A DNA stretch of 36,644 bases from Takakia lepidozioides (GCA_030704615.1 CM060733.1:76610907-76647550); one strand, 5' to 3'; positions 19,648 through 30,286 are shown, numbered from the stretch's first letter. Made by a program: numbers and translations. Notes: generated by a model from the letters alone, not told the origin.

Positions 19648-19799
19648 TCAACAACCCCCTCCTGTAACATTATATTTAACGTGTTTTAAATCCCCCTATT
19701 TATGTATAATGTTGTACATGGGGGGGTTTAAAATACCCCCTCCTGTGCACGCACGTGGCTGGTACATATTGGCTGGAGTGCACCCCCCAGGCTAGTTGC

Positions 19800-20454
19800 C
19801 CTACGTTGGTACAGTTGTTTTTAGACAAACAGATTGGTGTGGCGCCCGTGACCAAGGCAAAGGACCCTCAACATTCTCACAAACGTCCATATCCAGAGTA
19901 TGAGATGGGTCAAGACTTTGAGAATTTTCTCAACTTCTTTGAGATGAGTGTGAAATTTAATGAGCTGCCTGCTAAGATGGTGACCAATTCTTTTCGCTTT
20001 TGCCTTAAGGGTGAGGCTCGTGATCTGTTTGAAGCCAGTATTAAGGATCAGGGTGAGCTAGGATGGGGAGTGGCCAAACAGTTGGCACTTAAATTATTCA
20101 GGTCTGATACGCCAATCAACTACACTATACCAGACCGGCCTTGCAAATTTGGTGAGAGCATATGGAAATATTACACTAACCTCAAGACCAACATCAGTAA
20201 GGCTATACCCATACCCTCTGAACGTAGTGCTGTTCTTAAGACCTACTTCATCACTGGGTTGCCTGCTCCCGATCAAGTTTATCTTCAGAAACATCCCTAC
20301 CGAGATGATAGACACATGGTTGAAATTATGGACGAGCGAATGAGGTTGCGAACTACCAAACAAGGTACTGTTGGGCCTACAATAGCTCATTGTGCTCTGA
20401 TGCATGTGGCTGAAGGTACTAATGGGGTGTCCATTGCAAAAGCAGGGATGCCTC
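19800..20454 (+). pseudogene. Ty3/gypsy gag, capsid half
   Basis: The frame continues the gag interrupted at 16938. It contains the retrotransposon-gag core FLNFFEMSVKFNELPAKMV, FRFCLKGEARDLFEA and KYYTNLKTNISKAI (the 'F...M...L.G.A...F' and 'Y...L..' signatures). It ends at the AKAG residues near 20437-20448, just before the GTGAGC-rich Mutator-like end. The next expected part, the zinc knuckle, is found inverted near 33800. The AKAG/TKAG residues occur on both sides of the break. Confidence 0.75.
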
Positions 20455-20640
20455 GGCGTGAGCCTGGTCACGTGAGCGCGTGAGCGCAACTGCGCTCACG
20501 CCACGTCACCTTGCGCAAATGCCACGTCATGGGGCTCAATCCACGTCATCACACGTGAAGGCCGCGTCACCACGCGCCCAGAAAGAAGTGGAGTGTATTC
20601 CCGCGGATTGGCACCCTTTACCGCGGAAACAAGCTGGACG
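20455..20640 (+). mobile_element. Left end of the large Mutator-like element
   Basis: Starts GGCGTGAGC in the gag frame. It contains a near-perfect hairpin, GTGAGCGCA and TGCGCTCAC around AC (20480-20499), and several CCACGTCA blocks (20500-20560). A closely similar sequence begins at 34012 (GGCGTGAGC, GTGAGCG hairpins, GACGTGG blocks). Both starts abut the same point of gypsy gag. Undoing the 29521-36259 inversion turns the pair into inverted termini. I could not define a clean 8-10 bp duplication. Confidence 0.55.
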
Positions 20641-20654
20641 ACATAATAAAAGGC

Positions 20655-21010
20655 ATTGAATAAAGGATGGATGAATGTACAGTTGGATGATAAACAGATG
20701 GATGAGTGTGAAAAATGTATGTAGATGGATGAATGACGGATGGATAAGAGTAAAATGGATGAATGTATAATGGATGTTGAGCAATGACAAAAATTCATGA
20801 CAGGAAGATGCATGACCAAATCTTTTGACGAATGCACAACGTATATGAAATGAGTGTGGAAGGTTTGTGGGGTGGATTAAAGAGTACAGAGGATGAATGT
20901 ACAATGGATGTTGTACAAATGAAGCTTTCATGAATGGAGCACGCATGAATACAGTGTAGATGAATGCACAATGGATATGAGAAGAGTCAGGAAGGTTTGT
21001 GAGATGGATT
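20655..21010 (+). repeat. GGATGAATG-type minisatellite
   Basis: GGATGAATGTACAATGGATG and variants repeat throughout. A longer ~130-bp unit can be seen twice (GAATGCACAA...GGAAGGTTTGTG near 20831 and 20961). It lies between the transposon end and the stop codon of the methyltransferase-like gene. The long minus-strand frames over it are low-complexity Ser/His/Ile and are not genes. Confidence 0.7.
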
Positions 21011-21139
21011 CATCCAAATAGCAATTTAAACGAAAGTTGATTCTGTGATTATTATTTGTTCTAAAGGAACAACTACGGTGGAGGAAGGGGATTCAACGTT
21101 TTCCAGATAATATGAAAATGAATATTAAAAGAATACAGT

Positions 21140-24100
21140 TCAGTCTGACTCAGAGTCAGTACAATGTATCCCCTCTTCCTCTGCATCTAAGTCTAAGTAT
21201 TTTAGAACACCGGATCCACGCTGGATACACCTACGGCTGGGCAGTAAAAAGTCAGGGGATAGGGACTTGGCCGCGTGAAGTGCCATTGCTTCGGCATAAA
21301 CAGGAAGCAGAAAATTGGAAAGGGGGCTGTCGAAAACAGACTCGCCAGAAATGACTGTATCTCCTGAAGATCCACCGCTGCCTTTCCTGAAAGACAGCCT
21401 GAAAAAGTTATTACTGTAACTTTGATGTTATCGAGAAATTGAGTATGACTCCCAAAGAGGGTTTAGCACTTACTCACATGAAAAGTCGTTGTCGACCTGC
21501 TTATCTTCGGGATCGTCATCATTTCGAATTTGAATCCGATCAGTCTGTGTGCCTGAAGTGGAGCCAGACAAAAGGGGGAGGAGCACGGTGTTGTAGAGGT
21601 CAGAATCACCCTCCATGCCAAAAAGGCTTCTTCCGCCTGCCTTGCATGCGTGGTAAGTTGCTCCTGCACCAGACAGGAGAACATGAACAGTTTGGAGGGG
21701 GGGATTTAAGCAGATGAAACTGTTGAAAGGAAACCAATTCGGAAGGGAAAAAACGAACCTGTGGACACAGAAAGATCGACCACCCGTGCAGAGCGGTGGC
21801 TGCATGACTCCAGCAATATTTGCATGAATGCTGGTGACTTTTCCTTTGCACCTCTCCAGGGAGTGCCATCTGGTCTCTTCAGAGTCTGACTGGACTGCAT
21901 GAAGTTGTACAAAATGTCATCGACATGGGGCTCATAGGGGGGGTTGACGAAACAACCCTGGTCAGAAATCTCAAAGCTGCGGATGGAGGATGGTGTCTTT
22001 GATGTGCGAATCCTCCGCAGACAGATCGCCTCGAACATCCTCGTCTGGCAAAGATAGCAGGTTAGTGTGGTAAACACAATCTATAGTGGAAGTGTGTACA
22101 TCGGCTATTCAGAACTCTGACACAAAAAAATCATGAATCGGTGATGATCGGTGTCGATCATAAAACATTCTACTAGAGTGGAGCTGCAAAGAAAATTGAA
22201 ACTCATGATCAAAGCACAAGCAGAAGGGAGACGGCATACCAGCTGACCAGGGAAACCCCCTTTCACAAGGTATAGGCTGTTCACACAATTCCATGTGCGC
22301 AAAACTTCAAACCCTGAAGACTTGAGGTATGATGCCAATGCCCGACGACTATCATTGTCACATGATTGAAAAAGCAGAAGTGTCCATGCATCAGAGAGGA
22401 AATTGTTACAGAACCCGAACACCCAACTCCAGTAGTTGTCCTCGAATTTGTTCCAGCCTGACGTCTTGCCCTTTGGAAGAACTTCTGGCACAGCCTGGCC
22501 ATCCGGGATGTCGAGAATGACAATGTCGGCCGCATAAGTTTTCTGCACACCGCACACGAAGGTGGGACCTGTGCTCACCTGCAACAGACATGTTTTTTAT
22601 AAGAACGATGGCAGGATTGTTTTCAAAGAACGAGATTGAAATACTGCCAACGAAACTTTCAAAGAAAAAGGAAAGAAACTGGAATTCTCACCAGATTGAG
22701 GAATGAGATTATATTGTCCCAGGTAGGGGATGGCACCCCAGTGTATCATCTCTTTCGACTCTGCATCATCGAAAGCCAACCCTCATTAACAATTTTCATC
22801 TCTCCTGCTGAATCAGAACGGGAAGGGTGTGGCTTGGCATCGAACACGCACTGAAGAGTGCGGGTATATCTTCCAGCAGTAAAGTCCTGCCCACTCTCAA
22901 TCTCCTTTTCATTCTCCTTCCCCTTGTCCTTTTCCTTCTCTTTGGACTTGTCTTTGTCCTTTGGCTTTGCTGGTGAGATGGCTATGACATCAACAGCCTT
23001 GTCTTTTGGTTTGCGGCCCGCCTTCTTTCCCTTCTGCGGCGTTCCCTGAGCATCAGGCTCCTTGGCAGCCAATGTTGCTATGTTTCGTTGATACTCTTCG
23101 TCAGTCAAAGGTGCCAGCATCTCAGCGTTATTGTTCAAGTATTTCATATGTTGTTCTTGAAAGGTCGTGTGCTCAGGTGGGCAGTCAAGGTACCACCCAC
23201 AGTCTCTGAAGTGAGAAGGACTCCAGTCCTTCAATATCCCTGCAGTATACATGGTTGGATCGTTTGTAGGGTCCGACCACATGTCAAGATAGTCGGGAAT
23301 TCCGCTCAGGTGATTTCCTTCCATAAGCACATATTTCGTACCTGAAAAAAGGAGATAAATCCCAACCCACAAAAGCGCTCAGTGAGTAAGATGCAAGTAG
23401 AACAGAAAGAATAAAACATAGATTGAAATGGCTCTGAGAACTGCTCCAAGGACCACACTACTGCTCCAGATATGAATGCCGTCAACGCCATTCAGAACAT
23501 TCCATTCAATGATACTGTAAATACACCCTAATCCAGGTGAATGCAAATTATCGTTTAGAAATGACACAGACATAGAAGTGAATGTCGTCAACGACATTCA
23601 CTAATGAAGCCAAATTATTACTTAAATGAAGCAAAATCACAGGATGAAATCAAAAAATTGAGTAAGGAACCCTCCAGACAAACTCAATGCACATTCATAA
23701 CGAACCTATCACTGAGGACCTCACAACATCACTGTATGTGAATGGCGTCAACGCCATTCACAAAAATACAAAAAAGAAACCAATTACTTAGCTCCCCAAT
23801 CCATGTAAATTGAATTTGTCGTTGTTGAATAATACAGACACAGCTGTGAATGTCGTCAACGACATTCACTTTGGATTTCTTAAAACAGAGCTTATCAAGC
23901 CTCCACATTCATCGCAAGAGGCAAAAACAATGCAGAACAACTGAATGTCTGCATTGACATTCAGCAAAATGAAGTGAGGAACCCTCACTGTAACCTCTAT
24001 GGACATTACAAAAATTTAAATAACTCTGAGGACCTCTCAACAACTCCGTATGTTAATGTCGTCAACGTCATTCAAGGACATTATCAATTCTAATCAGGGA

Positions 24101-26764
24101 CAATATAATTGCACCCTTAGATCCTAACCAGGTGCATTCATATACTCGCTTAAGAATGACTCAGACAAAGAAGTGAATGTCGTCAACGACATTCAATCTG
24201 GATCTAAGATTTCAATCCATATGAAGCCACAATTTTTCCCAAAAAAACAGTAGAGTTTCAAGTATGACATTGCACCTGTACACAACTTGCATCATGGCCC
24301 ACTCTCCTCCAACCTGACTGTCAAAGTCGTTGGACCGTAAAATGTTACCATCTTTGGAGAACTCCCGGAAAAAACAGTATCTCCAGGTCAGACCTCTCCA
24401 CTTCCTTATGTATGCCTCCAATGACATTTGGGCAGGGGAAACAATCGAAATGTTCAGGTCCTTCAAAGTCTGATCCAGCACAATGACGGCGCGCTTTTCG
24501 AGCTGCAAATAGTATATTTGTCAGAATTGCAAAAAAGATACACATCACATACTTGAAGAGAAGAAACAGCATGTTCGAATACACACCTGACTCCAAAATG
24601 TAGCCTTGTGGAGCCAGTTATCAAACACCAAATCACTGATTCCTTCCACCTTTGTGCCAGGTTGTATGGTGCTCTTTGGGAACTGATTCAAGTCCTTTAC
24701 TGTTTGATCTGAGTTCCATATCTCCAGCCACCTTATTTTTGTTTGTGGGTTGACCATCGATATGGCCAGCCGGTGCAATTTCTCCTGCTGCATCTCCGGA
24801 TGCACATGCTTGTCATAGTGTGTTTTGATCTGCTGAAGGAACTCAGGACCAAGTCCAGGATCTACTATTCTAAGCTGCTTTCCGAAGGCTGACATCAATT
24901 TGGTTCTTCGCATTTCAAACTCCTTCTTTATTGCAGCTTCCACACCCTTTGATGTCCTTAGTTCTTCTGGTGTAGTGCGGTAATATTCGGATTTTCCCTT
25001 CTCAGCTGCCTCTGCCAGTTCTTGCTACATTCATTCAAGTAGTGATTAGCTCCGAAGGGACTACAAACATGTATTCGAAAAGTAAACAGATTACAGACTC
25101 GGGCTTACCGCATACATGTACTCTAGAAACGCCTCTCGTGTCAAAGAATACCAAGTGCCTGCAGCTCTTCCTGTTTCGCACTTCTTGATGATATTGGGTG
25201 GTAGTACTGTCCGAAAATCATCCAGCTTCATCAGACCAATCCTCTGAATTCGGAATAGTGTGTGAACCAAGCTTGTTGTCACATGCGATTTCTCTGTCGA
25301 TCTGCAAAAACATTGGAAACATTACATTCCTTAACACTGTTTTTTGAGGATTAACAAGACACTACAGAGGCAATGAAATCTCCTGGATGACTTACTTGTT
25401 CACGTCGTGCATAGCTGTAAGAAGCCTAGCGATGTCGTTTCCTGGATCCAAAACCATTGCCTCCACAACAACATGCTTGTCTTTGTCTTTCGAATGGTGT
25501 TTCTGAATGTATCCCATCCATGCCAGCAATCGGTGGTTGCCGTCCCAGACGTAGAATATGTGGTTGCAAAATTGATGGGTGTTCTTTCCCATCATGAGGC
25601 CCAGCTCGAACTCCTCATTGGCATCTTTCCAACACTCATCCCAGTTATCACTGATCTCTGGAGACACTAATGTGCTTTTCCCATTTATATCCGTCAGTGA
25701 CACATAAAAAACTTGTGCACCAAATCTATATCCATGCACAAAATCACTCTCCAATTTTGTTATGTCATGGGAAAGAGGTGGACGCACAACAGGCATTGAT
25801 ATCATCCGGCACAGAGGTATGTCCAGACGCCCTCCAGATACGAGCATGTCCCTTATAACCTCCTGAGAGTTTACCTTCTGGAATGACATGAGTTCTTTCA
25901 CCTTGTCAAGGTAGTGCACTTCGGATTCATCTGCTTCATCTGTATTCTCAGAGCTTTTTGCAGACTCGTCCCCATCTCCAGATCCTTTTCCCTCTGATCC
26001 TGTAGGCTTCGACCTCACAGTTTTCTGCACGATGCCATTCAGTTCTGACTGAGTGATTTGCAAATAGTGAATGGCGGTAACGACCATCACTCTGTATCAA
26101 GGAAACTCACCATGAATGGTGTGAAAGAATTCAGCACAATCTACACATGCAAAGCTGAGACTGCCGTATTCAAAACAAAAGCGAGAGCGATAGCGAACGG
26201 CGTTAACGACAATCACAAAAGATAACGACCTGCCGAATCGGTGTTGTGTAATGACATACATGTGCAACTGATTGGCGGCAACGACATTCGGTGTAGTTTA
26301 GGGAGAATAGTAAGTGCAGACTATCTCTTCAAACACATAAGTACATAAATCTCATGAGGAGAATCGAATGGCGTTAACGACGCTCGCAAATCAGTAGTTC
26401 CTGCTAAAGAAGGGAAGAGGAAGGACTCCTTGAAAGACAATCAGACAGACTTTATGATAAAACTTACTGGCACCTTCTTAGGTTTTGAAATTTGATCCCC
26501 TTCTGCAGCTTTCCTCTTCCCTCTCACATCTGCTGGAGTTTCTGTCTGCGCAAGGGTTTCTTGACCTTCTCCAGGTTCGGCGTTCGGCGTGCTTCCACCT
26601 TCTTCAGTGTCCCTGCGAATCATCTCTGCCTCCACAGGCTGGCGCACTCTTATCGCCGACTGTGTCGCAGCCGCTGCCTCAGTCTCCGTCTGCTCTTGTG
26701 AATCAGTCTCCGCGTTCACCTGCTGCCTTGGCCCTGTGTTCTCCAACAAACGACGCCTCGTCAT
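21140..26764 (-). CDS. ParB-like + beta-class DNA methyltransferase-like fusion protein
   Basis: Spliced gene, exons approximately 26764-26468, 26048-25396, 25301-25109, 25024-24587, 24502-24276, 23341-22692, 22578-22240, 22183-22124, 22044-21759, 21663-21474, 21398-21140; most junctions are clean GT-AG and in phase. It encodes about 1,200 residues. Exon 1 has a basic KRKAAEGDQISKPKK stretch. Exon 2 carries DGNHRLLAWMG (~residue 270), the signature of ParB/sulfiredoxin-fold domains, with VVVEAMVLDP after it. Exon 6 has a Lys/Asp/Glu-rich linker. Exons 7-10 follow beta-class methyltransferase order: motif IV region ADIVILDIPDG, then AKEKSPAFMQILLES, then motif I VVDLSVSTGATYHACKAGGR and LFGMEGD. 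Defects: a TGA in exon 6 (before YTGVPSP), another TGA in exon 8, and a one-base phase clash between exons 5 and 6. The protein is probably decayed or mis-spliced in this copy. DPPY-type catalysis is not preserved. Function in the transposon is unknown. Confidence 0.65.
23472..24196. repeat. Seven 24-bp interrupted palindromes in intron 5
   Basis: Sites start at 23472, 23578, 23738, 23846, 23941, 24052 and 24173. The sites at 23578 and 23846 are perfect: arms GTGAATGTCG and CGACATTCAC around TCAA. The site at 23738 has GTGAATGGCG/CGCCATTCAC, and 23941 has CTGAATG/CATTCAG outer arms: paired changes that keep symmetry. The DNA between sites is a diverged tandem repeat of two alternating sub-units (period ~270-310 bp), clearly less conserved than the palindromes. 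Confidence 0.9.
26067..26387. repeat. Four related palindrome-type sites in intron 1
   Basis: Sites start at 26067, 26193, 26268 and 26364. They share the core GGCG-KYAACGAC with the intron-5 family, for example GTGAATGGCGGTAACGACCA at 26067 and GAATGGCGTTAACGACG at 26366. The outer arms are less symmetrical than in intron 5. Spacing is 126, 75 and 96 bp. They lie directly upstream of the exon that encodes the ParB-like domain. Confidence 0.8.
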
Positions 26765-27618
26765 TTTCTCTCTTGCTCTGCGTCTCTCTCTAAGGGAAGT
26801 AAAATAAAGAGATTTTCTTCTCTTTCGTATTCTAGAAAGAACCCTCTCCAGCTTGACTACCACTCTCCCTCTAAGCGCGAAAAGTAGAAAAACGCAGTGT
26901 CTCCCGATTTCTTGCGGGATTGCCTGCGTTCTTGCGTGTCTCTAGAAGCATCGGATTCCCTCCCGCGTGACCGTTACACATAGTCGTTTCCTTATTAGTG
27001 CACATGCCATCAATTGGTGTACAGCTGTTCGTATTCAGTTATGGATGTCTGACGTGTGCCGCCCAAAAAAAACGGCGCGTTCTTTATTAGAACGGGTTCA
27101 ATATTTGAAAAGAACAGCGAATCCCAGAAATTGATGCGCAGTCTTAAACAAATAAATATAAATGAACGAGAGTTTGATGACAAATTTTGGAATATCATAC
27201 ACGGTCATCCTTGTTAGCCAAACCCCACATTCGTTTCACATTTGGAACTTTCTACGTGCGCATGATCATTGGTAGTAGTATATAGATACATTTACTTAAT
27301 CTGCAATCCCATTCTCAGATCCTGTGGCATGCTTCCAGGAAGTCGGCTTTGTTATTGGGTTTATTGATGAGGTTCTGATTAACGGTTTAACAGTTGCCGA
27401 CACTGCCCCTAGGGATACTCTGACCACTGGGCCCACAAGAAAAGTAATTAAAATGGACGACTGCATATCTGGAAAGAATAACATAATATGCACAGTCGTT
27501 ATCTGAGCTTCCTCCGCCATATTCTCTGCTCATTCTTCAACTGTGTTCTAGAGACAGCAGTAAACCGATTTACACTAGATCTGCGATAGCAAGGTACAAA
27601 CATACTCGAGGAAGGAAG
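26765..27618. promoter_or_regulatory. Divergent promoter region between the two transposon genes
   Basis: This ~850-bp gap separates the ATG of the ParB/methyltransferase gene (26764, minus) from the ATG of the transposase gene (27619, plus), so both must be driven from here. A TATATAGATA stretch at 27279-27288 could serve the plus-strand gene. No clear TATA box was seen for the minus-strand gene. The minus-strand frame also has an earlier in-frame ATG at 26863, so translation might start there instead. Confidence 0.45.
27296..27520 (-). CDS. Small hypothetical ORF in the divergent promoter
   Basis: A 74-codon minus-strand frame starts AATATGGCGGAGGAAGC, a very plant-like start context (MAEEAQ). 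It includes a hydrophobic stretch SILITFLVGPVVRVSLGAV that could be a membrane segment. No family recognised. An overlapping plus-strand frame is equally open, so coding is unproven. Confidence 0.2.
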   Translation of the reverse strand: MAEEAQITTVHIMLFFPDMQSSILITFLVGPVVRVSLGAVSATVKPLIRTSSINPITKPTSWKHATGSENGIAD

Positions 27619-29520
27619 ATGGCTTCCTCTGAAGCGGAGTTCTTCTCAGATGACAAACCAGTGCCGTTCTCCCAGGAAGTCCTTGACAATGGATTTGCAA
27701 TTGTTCTGGAACATGTCTTGGCTACCCGTTTTCAGCTGCAGAATGGCTCCATCTTTTTGGAGAAAGAGGTTTACGATCTGAAAGGGAAGTTGGTGAAATA
27801 TTCTTTCCAAAACCGTGATGAGACGGCTCATATCAGCCAGTGGAGAGTGTGTCCTGGTCGATACAGAGTACTTGGAGAGCCTCGGCGAAAGTCCCTTGGG
27901 TCATATGTGACGCCTGGGACTGCTGCTTCGGTCGTTGAAGACAAGAGGGAGGTGGTGGTGAAAAAAGAACAGACTTCCTCCACTCATATCGTTGAGCTTT
28001 CGGATTCTTCCGATGATGACAAAAGTGAAATTCCAAATCCAGTCCTTCCTACTGTGGTTGCAGAAGCTGATGAAGAAGAGATTTGTAGTGTCATTCCAAA
28101 ATTGCGGGCGATGGGAGGAATGGCTGGATTCAAAAGTGAGTTGCGTGGAATTGATTGGGAATCTTTGAAGCAGGTGCCAGTGAAGTTCTTGCCGGAGACT
28201 TTTGATGGCGATATCCTATTCGAGTTGCCTCCTCCTCCGCGAGTTGGAGGTGTAACAATCATGATGCATGGAATGGACAAGAAACACGACGGGCACCCGT
28301 GGTGCAGAACAAAAACATCCAATATTCAGAATGATGACAAGCTTGTTTTCAGGAGGACAGTTTGCAATGGACACCTTAGGTGTGATAATTTGAATTGCAG
28401 ACACTTTCTTCAGTCTGGGGTTCATAATCAAAGCGAATGGGAGGGTCTGGCGGAAAATCCATTTCAGCCTGGGACTGCCCCTCCACCGGCAAACACTTTC
28501 GTCTGCAAATTCTGCAAACTTGTGCCATCCTGTTTGGCGCTCTGCGGAGCAAGAATGTACTATGTTGTCCACCGTTTGAATACAATGACGAGAGCTTGTG
28601 TGCATTTTGGATTCCATAACCATCCTGTCTCGAAGGGGGATTACAGGGAGAGTGTTGAGACAGTATCGAGGTTGATCAAACAGGAGTTCGGGAGAAACCC
28701 ATCCGCAACAACATCTGCAATTGCTCTTGGCGCAAGCAAGTCCTTCTTGGAAAGCCATATTTTGAGTGAAGGAGATTCTGTGGGGACTAAACTTGACGGT
28801 GCAGCATTGGACCTGGTCATGGATCATTTCTCCACTTTAAGTTCACCTAACATTCGGCATCAGATCAATGCATTGAGAATGGGCTCTGGGATCAGAGGCT
28901 ACATAGACAATATTTTGGAATTGAAACGAGTGAGCAAGTACGATTACATCCAGGACAATGTATTCCTAGGTCAAGGTGCCATCAAAGTTTTTCTTTTCAA
29001 AATGTCGACTGTTGGGGAGGGCAGTGGGGTTAGCCTCGTGAAGCGGATGCAGAAGACTGGGGACTTGCAGAACTGTTTTCTTATGTTTGATCATGTGAAA
29101 TGAGTGAAGGATTGGACGACAATGGCTTGTCATGTCTACGATCCAGTGTACCAACGAGTTATGACAATTGCAGTTTGTGACATGCAATCCGAGGATACGG
29201 AATCCCAGAAGCTCATGTGGAATTCCCTGATACGTGTCATGGGCTGCCATGGGCTGCCATCTCCAAATTTTGCAGGTTTCATGGCGGATAGTGCTCAAGC
29301 AAATTTCAATGCTATTCGTATTGTCTTCGGATCGGGCGACCCAAAAGTGCCTATGCCAGGAAGAGAGCGTACATGTCTATTCCATTGGACACAATCTCTG
29401 GAAAAACATACAAAGTCGGACATCAAACCAGAGATGCAGACTCAGCACCGTAAATTGTGCAAAGAGTACAAAGATGCTAGAACAATGAAGGAGGCGGACA
29501 CTTTGTTCCAGACAATTCGC
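27619..29520 (+). pseudogene. Mutator-like transposase, N-terminal and DD part
   Basis: An intronless frame from ATG 27619 (good context, AAGATGGCTTCC) runs 494 codons to a TGA at 29101, then continues in the same frame to 29520. Residues ~249-336 form a Cys/His cluster (C249, C255, C260, H262, C296, C299, C305, C309, C327, H333, H335) ending FGFHNHP, like the WRKY/GCM1-type DNA-binding finger of many Mutator-like transposases. Residues 124-134 read IVELSDSSDDD, a SUMO-interaction-type motif. The first catalytic Asp is probably in MFDHVK, the second in FMADSAQANFNAI, followed by the usual CLFHW. The frame is cut at TLFQTIR by an inverted LTR. The catalytic-E and SWIM parts are at 36259-34647 on the other strand. 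Confidence 0.75.
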
Positions 29521-30070
29521 CACCAGAGATTCCCTTCCCTGTGGTGGAGGCGCTTAAAGGGGGAGTATAGCTACAGTAGAGCGAGCATGCATAGGATGAG
29601 GGATCTTACTCTAGAGGACTGCAGATCCTAAGGGACAATTCCCTAAACTTAATCACACACCGTCGATTGAGACACTTTCATCCACACAGGTACACAGAGA
29701 TGAACACTCCAAAAACCAGCACACCAGGGCTCTCGACCCCTTTGATTAAATAGTCTTTTCATCCTTCATCTCAGTGGAATTGTTCCTTGATTGATTTCCT
29801 ACTACCTCCAAAAAGAATTTCTGAATTCTAACCAAAATGTCTGCCTGGCCAGATGGCTGTCACTCATTGGCTCCTCATATTGTTATCCAGATGCCATGAC
29901 AGATAGGCCGCCAACAAGGCTATTGCTTAATATACTACTAGCGGTTAAAATAAGACAAGTTTACAGGCTCATCAGTGAGCACATCCGTTGTAATAGTCAC
30001 CTTCATCCCCACAGAGTTATAACATTCATTGATGGGGAATAAAGACTAGAGAGGAATCTGGTTCTTCACA
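29521..30070 (-). repeat. 3' LTR of the gypsy element, inverted
   Basis: Reverse complement of the LTR at 15061-15538, from CTCTGGTG (29521 side) to TGTGAAG (30070). It contains an extra ~72 bp (about 29768-29839) absent from the other copy. Its outer edge joins transposase coding sequence without any target duplication, whereas a normal insertion would show one. The inner side leads into pol on the minus strand. No clear polypurine tract is visible. Confidence 0.8.
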
Positions 30071-30286
30071 TATGTGAAGCCAGCCGCTGCCCTTGCAAGC
30101 GAGCTCCTGCGAGCTGCTGTAATAAACATGTCCAGTGCACCTCAAGCAAGTGGGATGAAAAAACCAGGACAAGGAAAACCTTGCTCTGCAAGTTGAGCGA
30201 AGGATAAAACCTCGTCACTAGAAAAACCCCAAGTGCATGGTGATGAGGCTAGCAAAACAGCTACACTACCAGCAAGTGATTACAAA

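Larger units (their letters stand above)
16939..19791. mobile_element. 2853-bp TIR transposon carrying PPR fragments
   Basis: The left terminus CCTGGGGGGTGCACT and the right terminus AGTGCACCCCCCAGG are perfect 15-bp inverted repeats. CTAGTTGC stands directly outside both ends (16931-16938 and 19792-19799). Deleting the element and one copy rejoins gag in frame (STLSSC to PTLVQLF). Subterminal CCCCTCCTGTACAT/GTGC blocks occur at both ends. An 8-bp duplication suits the hAT superfamily, although the CCTGG start is not the classic hAT terminus. No transposase is encoded, so it is non-autonomous. Cargo: PPR-derived pieces and a tRNA-like stretch. Confidence 0.85.

Noticed and set aside
20496-20946. 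Long His/Ser/Ile-rich minus-strand frames
   Set aside because: Antisense of the GGATGAATG minisatellite; low complexity.
21759-22044. NPPY in exon 9 as the catalytic motif IV of the methyltransferase
   Set aside because: The order of the other motifs places motif IV at ADIVILDIPDG in exon 7; NPPY is followed by the linker that precedes motif I, so it is not in the catalytic position.
22406-22591. Minus-strand frame overlapping exon 7 (GEHRSHLRV...)
   Set aside because: Shadow frame; the frame with the methyltransferase-like motifs fits the splice phases.
23472-26387. Palindrome array as a CRISPR array
   Set aside because: Spacing varies from 75 to 160 bp, spacers are themselves diverged repeats, sites sit in introns of a plant gene, and no cas gene exists.
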